From assembly GCA_022826965.1 (NCBI GenBank), contig JAJDTU010000010.1, positions 1 through 64,000 of the forward strand: a DNA stretch of 64,000 nt, written 5' to 3'. Shown here one piece after another: positions 58,743 to 64,000 of this stretch. Source of the stretch: Dehalococcoidia bacterium. Its GTDB lineage: Bacteria; Chloroflexota; Dehalococcoidia; Bin125. The position numbers and the translations under genes are program-made. Position 1 is the stretch's first letter. Each line of letters starts with the position of its first letter. Below the pieces are notes generated by a model. It was not told the origin of the DNA. It saw only the letters and a program-made list of their open reading frames with translations, and did not search any database.

Positions 58743-59558
58743 CTATCGACCCACAAAGTTGGGCTGGCGCTTCTCGAGGAACGCCCGGGCCGCTTCCTTG
58801 TTGTCTTCGCCGGTGAAGGACAGCATCACGTGCGATCCCTCCTGGTACAGCGAGTCGCTCAAGCTCGACGTCGCTGCGTAGTTCAGCGTCCACTTCATCA
58901 TCGCCAGCACGGCCGTCGGACCCTGCGCCAGCTCCCGGCAGAATGCCAATCCTTCCGACAACAGCTCGTCGTGCGGCACGACCTTCGTCACGATGCCGAG
59001 CGCTTCCGCGTCGTCCGCGTTGATCCGGCGGTCGAGCATGAGCAGCTCGCGAGCGCGAGTGATCCCCACCATCTGGTTCAGGAACCAGGCCACACCGTAG
59101 TCGCCCGAGACGCCGATGTTGCGAAATGCAGTGACGAAGCGCGCGCGGTCGGATGCGATGCGGAAGTCAGTCGCCAGGCACAGGCCCAGCCCGCCGCCGG
59201 CCGCCGGACCGTTGACCAGCGACACGGTCGGCGTACCCATCTCATGCAGCATCCCCGAGGTCTGCTGCTGACTGCGGTGGCTGCGCCTGTTGACCACGCC
59301 CGGTCCGGGGGGCGGACCATCGGAGCGTCGACCCATGTTGTTGATGTCCGCTCCGGCCGAGAATCCGCGTCCCGCGCCGGTCAGCGCGACACAGCGCACC
59401 TGCGGGTCGTCCTCGCAGTCGACCAATGCCTCGGTCAGTCGTTGTAGCAAGTCGTCGCCGAACGCGTTCAGGCGTTCCGGTCGATTCAAGGTGATCAGAG
59501 CGACGCCGTCGTCGCGCTTGTCGAGAATGACCGTCGCCTCGCCGTTGGATGCTGACAT
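58743..59558 (-). CDS. Enoyl-CoA hydratase/isomerase family protein (271 aa)
   Basis: Crotonase fold: LITLNRPERLNAFGDDLL, VALTGAGRGFSAGADINNM (oxyanion hole), TVSLVNGPAAGGGLGLCLATDF, and VSGDYGVAWFLNQMVG, where Asp sits near the usual second-Glu position, followed by the C-terminal EARAFLEKRQPNFVGR. AAAGG precedes this ATG; 20 upstream codons are rejected. The substrate is unknown. It is a more typical member than the paralogue at 49690. Confidence 0.88.
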   Translation of the reverse strand: MSASNGEATVILDKRDDGVALITLNRPERLNAFGDDLLQRLTEALVDCEDDPQVRCVALTGAGRGFSAGADINNMGRRSDGPPPGPGVVNRRSHRSQQQTSGMLHEMGTPTVSLVNGPAAGGGLGLCLATDFRIASDRARFVTAFRNIGVSGDYGVAWFLNQMVGITRARELLMLDRRINADDAEALGIVTKVVPHDELLSEGLAFCRELAQGPTAVLAMMKWTLNYAATSSLSDSLYQEGSHVMLSFTGEDNKEAARAFLEKRQPNFVGR

Positions 59559-59660
59559 GGTTGAGCCTTTCTTGAAAGTGGCCGAGCAGGGAACTTGCTT
59601 CGGCTGTCGAGCGAACAAAATCTTCTCAATGCTAAGCCCCTACCTGCCTACACTGACTTC

Positions 59661-60365
59661 ATGTGCGGACGATTCACGCTCACAGTCGAACAACAGCAGT
59701 TGGTCGAGAACATGCTGAAGTACGGGATCGAGATCTCATTCGACTACTTCTCCATTGTCCCGCGCTTCAACGTCGCCCCCACTCAACTGCATCCCATCAT
59801 CCTCGCCGAGCGCGAAGCGTTCGTGACCCAACCTGCGCGGTGGGGACTCGTCAATGCGTGGGCCAGGGACGCGAAGCGCGCCGCGCGGCAGATCAACGCG
59901 CGCTCGGAGACCGTGTCGGAGTCGCGCGCCTATGCTCGGCCGTTCCGACGCCAACGCTGCCTCGTGCCGGCCGACGGCTGGTATGAATGGAGCGGACCCA
60001 AGAATGAGCGCCAACCGCACTGGATTCACCGAGCCGATCGGGAGCCGTTCCTCTTCGCCGGCCTCTACGACGTCTGGCATCCCGAACCTGATAGCCCTGC
60101 GCTCACATTCACGATTCTGACGAAGGAAGCCACGGACGCGCTGGCCAGCATCTACTCGCGGATGCCGGTCGTGCTCCCGGCCGATCGCCACGAGGCCTGG
60201 CTCGACCCAGGGAACCAGGACAGCGAGTCCGTCTTGCCGCTGCTCGACCTCCCGCCCGACGACGCCTTCGTCGCCCAACCGGTCTCGACCCGCGTCAACT
60301 CCGTCAAGCACGACGATCCCAGTTTGCTGCAGCCCGAACAACAGTCGAGGCTCGACCTCTCATAA
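59661..60365 (+). CDS. yedK: SOS response-associated peptidase, SRAP/HMCES family (234 aa)
   Basis: Starts MCGRFTL, with Cys2 as the residue that crosslinks to abasic sites after Met removal. The other motifs are present: FNVAPTQ, RWGLVNAWA, NARSETVSES, RCLVPADGWYEWSG and YSRMPVVLP. The protein shields abasic sites in ssDNA. The frame upstream of this ATG is rejected because Cys2 must be N-terminal. Confidence 0.93.
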   Translation: MCGRFTLTVEQQQLVENMLKYGIEISFDYFSIVPRFNVAPTQLHPIILAEREAFVTQPARWGLVNAWARDAKRAARQINARSETVSESRAYARPFRRQRCLVPADGWYEWSGPKNERQPHWIHRADREPFLFAGLYDVWHPEPDSPALTFTILTKEATDALASIYSRMPVVLPADRHEAWLDPGNQDSESVLPLLDLPPDDAFVAQPVSTRVNSVKHDDPSLLQPEQQSRLDLS

Positions 60366-60379
60366 CCCTGGAGCGGCAC

Positions 60380-60922
60380 ATGTTCACCGATATCGACGGC
60401 TTCCTTCGTTACTTCCGTTCGGTCAATCGACGCGCGGTCCGCGACGTGACCGCGCTGCCGCCCGAGGCGGACGGCTGGACGCCGATGGGCAGCGAAGGCA
60501 CCACGCTAGAGGGAGAAGGGGCCTGGTCGATCAACAAGCTGATCGGCCACATGTGCGGCTCGCGCCTCTACTTCGCCAGCGCCTACCGGCGTCAGGGCTG
60601 GATCTCGCCCGAGCCGCCCGATGTCAGCAGCCCCGAGCTCTGGGCGCCCGCTCTGGACGCCAGCTTCGAGGAGTTCAGCCGACTGGTGACCGAAGTCGGA
60701 CCCGACGGACTGTCGCGGCAAATCGAGATGATCGACACGCCGGGAGCGACGCTCAGCGGCTGGCGTCTGCTGATGATGATGCTTGAGCACGACGTTCACC
60801 ACCGCTCGCAGATCGACACCTACGCCGGACTCAACGGCTGGGATCCACCGGACATCTACTTTCGCTCGGCCGAGACGATCGCGGAGCGGCAGCCTGAGCA
60901 GATCGCGAAGTATCGCTCGTGA
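60380..60922 (+). CDS. DinB-family protein (180 aa)
   Basis: A four-helix DinB-like fold with metal-binding histidines in LIGHMCGSRLYF (about residue 56) and LEHDVHHRSQIDTYAG (about 134-138). These proteins bind a divalent metal; some are thiol transferases using mycothiol or bacillithiol. The gene follows the SRAP gene by 15 bases and overlaps the next by four. Confidence 0.85.
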   Translation: MFTDIDGFLRYFRSVNRRAVRDVTALPPEADGWTPMGSEGTTLEGEGAWSINKLIGHMCGSRLYFASAYRRQGWISPEPPDVSSPELWAPALDASFEEFSRLVTEVGPDGLSRQIEMIDTPGATLSGWRLLMMMLEHDVHHRSQIDTYAGLNGWDPPDIYFRSAETIAERQPEQIAKYRS

Positions 60923-61893
60923 GCGGCAACCTGGTACCACCCACCATTGAGGACGTGCGTCGAGCGCGCGACGTCATCTGCCGGACACTCTCACTCCCGA
61001 CACCGTTGGTTCACAGCCCCGGGTTGTCGCAGCGATGGGACGCGCATGTCTCGCTCAAACTGGAGTGCATGACACCGACCTCTGCGTTCAAGGTGCGCGG
61101 CGGCGTGTACTTCGCGTCGCAACTCTCGGGCGAAGAACTTGAGCGAGGTCTCGTCACCTCGTCGACTGGCAACCACGGACAATCGATCGCGTTCGGGGCC
61201 GCGTCGATTGGCGCCGAGGCGACCATCTTCATGCCGACGGACGCCAACGCCGACAAGATCGCAGCGATCGAACGACTGGGCGGCAAGGTGGAGCTGATTG
61301 GCGAGCGCTTCGATGAGGCTCGCCGCAAGGCGGAGGAATTCGCGGCGGAGCGCGGCGCTCGCTACGTCGAACCGGTCGAGGAGCCGAAGCTGATCGCCGG
61401 TGTCGGAACGGCTGCGCTGGAGGTGCTGGAGGACCAGCAGCCACAGACCGATCTGGTCGTGCTGCCGCTCGGAGGCGGCACGGGATCGAGCGGCTGGGTT
61501 ACGGTCCGCGACGGGCTGGGCCATTCCGCCGAGATCTGGGCGGCGCAGTCAGCTCAGTCTCCGGCCGCGCACGACGCCTGGCGGTCCGGGCAGATCGAAG
61601 ACCGACCCAATCGGAGCATTGCCGAAGGCCTTGCCACCGGCACGCCGTTTCCGTTCGCCATCGAGATCCTGCAGCATCGCCTGAACGACTTCATCCTCGT
61701 CGACGACGCAGAGATACTCGAGGCGACCAGACTGCTCTGGGATTTGCAGCACGTGATGGCAGAACCATCCGGGGCAGTCGCGGTCGCGGCGGGCGATCAG
61801 GAGCGGGAGCGGCTGAGCGGCAAACGGGTGGTCATCGTGATCAGCGGGGCCAACGCCACCCGGGAGCAACTGGTCAAGTGGTTGGCAGACTAG
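60919..61893 (+). CDS. Threonine/serine dehydratase-like PLP enzyme (324 aa)
   Basis: Fold type II PLP enzyme: KLECMTPTSAFKVRGG holds the Schiff-base Lys (about residue 59), TSSTGNHGQSIAFGA binds the substrate, and LPLGGGTGSSGWVTV anchors the phosphate. The C-terminal SGANATREQL is the usual ring-contact region. There is no ACT domain, so it is a short, catabolic-type enzyme. GTG start overlapping the DinB stop (GTGA). The substrate could be threonine, serine or a hydroxy-aspartate. Confidence 0.88.
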   Translation: MSGNLVPPTIEDVRRARDVICRTLSLPTPLVHSPGLSQRWDAHVSLKLECMTPTSAFKVRGGVYFASQLSGEELERGLVTSSTGNHGQSIAFGAASIGAEATIFMPTDANADKIAAIERLGGKVELIGERFDEARRKAEEFAAERGARYVEPVEEPKLIAGVGTAALEVLEDQQPQTDLVVLPLGGGTGSSGWVTVRDGLGHSAEIWAAQSAQSPAAHDAWRSGQIEDRPNRSIAEGLATGTPFPFAIEILQHRLNDFILVDDAEILEATRLLWDLQHVMAEPSGAVAVAAGDQERERLSGKRVVIVISGANATREQLVKWLAD

Positions 61894-62180
61894 CCCGCCG
61901 CGTCGTTGATCTGTCCCGCCAGGACGAAGTCGAAGTCCGTGACCCCGCCGGCGTCGTGGGTGTTGAGCGCGATCGAGACCGTGTTGTAGACGTTCGACCA
62001 GTTCGGGTGATGGTCGAGCTTCTCAGCCAGCAACGCGACCGACGACATAAAGCCGAATGCGGCCACGAAGTTGTCGAACTGGAACTCGCGGGTCAGCGAG
62101 CCGTCCTCGTAACCCCAGCCGGGTATCTCGGACAGCCGACCGCTAATCTCGGAATCATCCAGCTTGCGTCGCTCCGGCAT
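61890..62180 (-). CDS. phhB: Pterin-4a-carbinolamine dehydratase (96 aa)
   Basis: Carries the family signature AEKLDHHPNWSNVYNTVSIA and LNTHDAGGVTDFDF, with the active-site His pair. Full length for the family. GGGAGG precedes the ATG. Normally it recycles tetrahydrobiopterin for aromatic hydroxylases, none of which is in the window; many bacteria carry it without one, possibly for molybdopterin-linked roles. Confidence 0.92.
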   Translation of the reverse strand: MPERRKLDDSEISGRLSEIPGWGYEDGSLTREFQFDNFVAAFGFMSSVALLAEKLDHHPNWSNVYNTVSIALNTHDAGGVTDFDFVLAGQINDAAG

Positions 62181-62232
62181 AGCAGCCTCCCCTGTGAAAT
62201 CACGGTGGACGTGCCGCGAGTATAGGTAGCCG

Positions 62233-62682
62233 ATGGCATCGCTCGACGACGTCCGCACGACGCTTGAGACCGCGCGTCACGGCTATCTGTCCACGGCATC
62301 GGCTGAGGGCGATCCGCATCTGCAACCGGTTGTCTTCCAGATCGTTGGAGACTCCATCTACATCGCGATCGATGAGAAACCGAAGACGACGCTGCGGCTG
62401 AGGCGGCTGACCAATATCGAGTCCAACCCACGGTTCGCGCTGCTGGTCGACCACTATGACGACGACTGGGACCGGCTCTGGTGGATCCTCCTGCGCGGTC
62501 CGGCGGACGTGCTCTGGCCATCGGAAGGGCGCGCCGACGAGGCGAACGAGGTGATCGCTGCGTTGCGGGCCAAGTACTCGCAGTACACCTCGATGGGGCT
62601 TGAAGAGCGCCCGTTGCTCAAGCTGACACCGGATCGCGTCACACGCTGGGCGGCCTCAGGCAGCTTCAAGGTTGGCGAGTGA
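62233..62682 (+). CDS. PPOX-class, probably F420-dependent, flavin-fold protein (149 aa)
   Basis: A split-barrel fold: TARHGYLSTASAEGDPHLQP, VFQIVGDSIYIAID, LRRLTNIESNPRFALLVDHY and the distinctive DDDWDRLWWILLRGPADVL, as in the Rv0121-like subgroup thought to use F420. It ends ASGSFKVGE. The start has no strong RBS and is divergent from the pterin dehydratase by 52 bases. If F420 is used, the LLM-type protein at 48635 could also depend on it. Confidence 0.82.
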   Translation: MASLDDVRTTLETARHGYLSTASAEGDPHLQPVVFQIVGDSIYIAIDEKPKTTLRLRRLTNIESNPRFALLVDHYDDDWDRLWWILLRGPADVLWPSEGRADEANEVIAALRAKYSQYTSMGLEERPLLKLTPDRVTRWAASGSFKVGE

Positions 62683-62695
62683 CGAGCTGTTGGAG

Positions 62696-63487
62696 CTACC
62701 TCCAGTCCCTGCCGGTGATCTGGTTGTAGCGGGCGTCGGGACCGGTCCAGCCTCCGTCGACGACCAGCTTCTGTCCAGTGATCAGCGCGGAGGCGTCCGA
62801 GGCCAGGAACAGGGCCGCGTTGGCGATGTCGATCGCTTCTCCCGATCGTCCGATCGGGTGCATCTTCGCCCAGTCTTGCCTTGACCGCTCGACCCGCTCT
62901 TCGCTCAGCCAGCCCTGACCGGTTGCGATGCCGCCGGGACAGATGCAGTTGATCCGGATGCCTTTGGACGCCCATTCGCCGGCCGCCGCCTGAACCATGG
63001 CGATCACCGCGCCCTTGGATGCGCAGTAGGCCGCCATCCCGGCCAGGCCGACCAGACCGGCGACCGAGGCTGTCGCAATGATCGAGCCGCCACCGGCGCG
63101 CTCCAGGTGGGGGATGCCGTACTTCATGCCCAGCCAGACGCCGCGGATGTTGACGTCCGAGACCAGGTCGTAGGTATGTTCCGGACACTCCAGCACGCTG
63201 CCCTCGGGCGGTCCAACTCCGGCATTGTTGTAGATCACGTCGACACGGCCCCAGGCTTCATCGGCGGCCGAGAACATGCCCTGCACGTCCTCGCCGTTGC
63301 GCACGTCGGTCTCGACGTACAACGCAGCGTCGCCGATGTCTGAAGCGACCCATGGTCCTCGCTCCGCGTTGCGATCCGCGATCAGGACCTGTGCTCCTTC
63401 GGAGGCGAAGAGCCGCGCCGTCGCCTCGCCGATGCCCGAGGCTCCCCCGGTGATGACTGCGACCTTGCCGTTCAGTCGATCGGCCAT
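62696..63487 (-). CDS. SDR-family oxidoreductase 1 (263 aa)
   Basis: A classical short-chain dehydrogenase: VAVITGGASGIGEATARL (cofactor), VIYNNAGVGPPEG, Ser in SIIATASVAGLVG, Tyr-x3-Lys in AAYCASKGAVIA, and LITGQKLVVDGGWTGPD near the end. Adjacent Asp (LIADRN) points to NAD. It lies 12 bases downstream of a close paralogue on the same strand. Confidence 0.92.
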   Translation of the reverse strand: MADRLNGKVAVITGGASGIGEATARLFASEGAQVLIADRNAERGPWVASDIGDAALYVETDVRNGEDVQGMFSAADEAWGRVDVIYNNAGVGPPEGSVLECPEHTYDLVSDVNIRGVWLGMKYGIPHLERAGGGSIIATASVAGLVGLAGMAAYCASKGAVIAMVQAAAGEWASKGIRINCICPGGIATGQGWLSEERVERSRQDWAKMHPIGRSGEAIDIANAALFLASDASALITGQKLVVDGGWTGPDARYNQITGRDWR

Positions 63488-63499
63488 GATCCGTTCCTC

Positions 63500-64000
63500 T
63501 CAGCCCTGCGAATACTGAGGTCCCATGACCTGGACGTAGCGGTCGTCGAGGCTGGTCCAGCCGCCGTCGACGACCAGCTTTTGCCCCGTGATGAGCGATG
63601 ATGCGTCCGAGGCCAGGAAGAGCGCGGCGTTGGCGATGTCGATCGCCTCACCGGAGCGGCGCACCGGGTTGTACTGCGCCATGAACTCGCGCGACTGGTC
63701 GATCTGGTCTTCGCTGCGCGTTCCCTGACCGGTCGCGATGTTGCCCGGCAGGATGCAGTTGATGCGGATGTTCTTCGAGGCCCATTCGCCCGCCGCCGCG
63801 CGGACCATGGCGACCACCGCGCCCTTGGAGGCGCAGTAGGCCGACACTCCCGCCACGCCCGCGATCGCGGCGATCGAGGCGGTGACGATGATCGAACCGC
63901 CGCCTGCCCGTTCCAGGTGCGGGATGCCATACTTCATACCCAGCCAGACGCCGCGGATGTTGACGTCGGAAATCAGGTCGTAGCGCTCCTCGGAGCATTC
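63500..64000 (-). CDS. SDR-family oxidoreductase 2, 5' part cut by the window edge
   Basis: The last 166 codons of a paralogue of the preceding gene. Shared stretches include SDVNIRGVWLGMKYGIPHLE, SIIVTASIAAIAGVAG with the catalytic Ser, AYCASKGAVVAMV with Tyr/Lys, and LITGQKLVVDGGWTSLD. Differences concentrate around the substrate loop (TRSEDQIDQSREFMAQYNPV). The N-terminal cofactor motif lies outside the window. The tandem pair probably arose by duplication. Confidence 0.92.
   Translation of the reverse strand, partial: ECSEERYDLISDVNIRGVWLGMKYGIPHLERAGGGSIIVTASIAAIAGVAGVSAYCASKGAVVAMVRAAAGEWASKNIRINCILPGNIATGQGTRSEDQIDQSREFMAQYNPVRRSGEAIDIANAALFLASDASSLITGQKLVVDGGWTSLDDRYVQVMGPQYSQG

Noticed and set aside
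58593-59447. A 284-codon rightward frame directly after the riboswitch, tempting as its target gene
   Set aside because: Most of it lies antisense to a clear crotonase gene, its composition is Arg/Gln-rich with no fold signature, and it would be cut off by the terminator at 58692-58720.
1-64000. CRISPR array
   Set aside because: No series of identical 24-40 base repeats with regular unique spacers is visible; the palindromes at 50.5-51.7 kb differ in sequence and spacing and have no cas genes near.

Overview
The window looks like high-GC bacterial DNA. The best guess is a Chloroflexota genome of the Dehalococcoidia/SAR202 type, because it combines SDR, LLM-flavin, crotonase and acyl-CoA dehydrogenase genes, a two-subunit formate dehydrogenase, a c-di-AMP riboswitch and a large serine recombinase that reads into a tRNA gene. 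Actinomycetota is not excluded. The taxonomic call is inference; no rRNA or other marker gene is present.

Two different pieces of DNA meet near 40.6 kb. The left 40.6 kb is the right-hand part of an integrated conjugative-type element whose left end lies outside the window. Bases 1-9.7 kb hold a leftward DNA-processing backbone: a helicase, a DUF6094 adenine methyltransferase-like protein, a RadC-type JAB protein, two SSBs, a RecB/Cas4-like nuclease, a RAD52-type annealing protein and a DnaG-like primase, plus small zinc-ribbon and unknown proteins. From 10 to 20.5 kb come small paralogous proteins, a winged-helix protein, a VanW protein, a divergent pair (HTH/coiled-coil protein against a replication-relaxation protein) around phased GGACAA sites, and a pilin-like protein, a membrane protein and a VirD4/TraD-like ATPase. 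From 20.8 to 38.8 kb lies a defence-type cargo region with visibly lower GC. It holds intact vapBC, a type IIG/ISP-like restriction-modification enzyme overlapping a membrane pentapeptide-repeat protein, a HEPN-motif protein, a DUF262/HNH (GmrSD-like) protein, and a NYN nuclease divergent from a 1503-residue STAND-type NTPase with HEAT-like repeats. Between these sit decayed copies of vapBC, higBA, the restriction-modification gene and the replication-relaxation gene. A serine recombinase closes the element, and its frame runs through a complete tRNA-Ala(GGC) gene, which marks the attachment site.

The right 23 kb looks like ordinary chromosome. It carries two tandem sortases, NAD-linked formate dehydrogenase (two overlapping genes), an agmatinase-family enzyme, and a catabolic set: LLM-flavin oxidoreductase, two crotonases, acyl-CoA dehydrogenase, Zn alcohol dehydrogenase, CoA-transferase family protein, 3-hydroxyisobutyrate-dehydrogenase family protein and two tandem SDRs. 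It also has an SRAP protein, a DinB protein, a threonine-dehydratase-like enzyme, a pterin dehydratase and a PPOX/F420-type protein. A dense patch of palindromic repeats (50.5-51.7 kb) has entered one reading frame and supplies the ribosome-binding site of another gene.

The most unusual item is at 58.33-58.72 kb: a near-perfect c-di-AMP (ydaO/yuaA) riboswitch aptamer, followed by about 190 bases of stable hairpins and a terminator, with no gene on its own strand downstream. It may be an orphan riboswitch or a c-di-AMP-controlled non-coding RNA.
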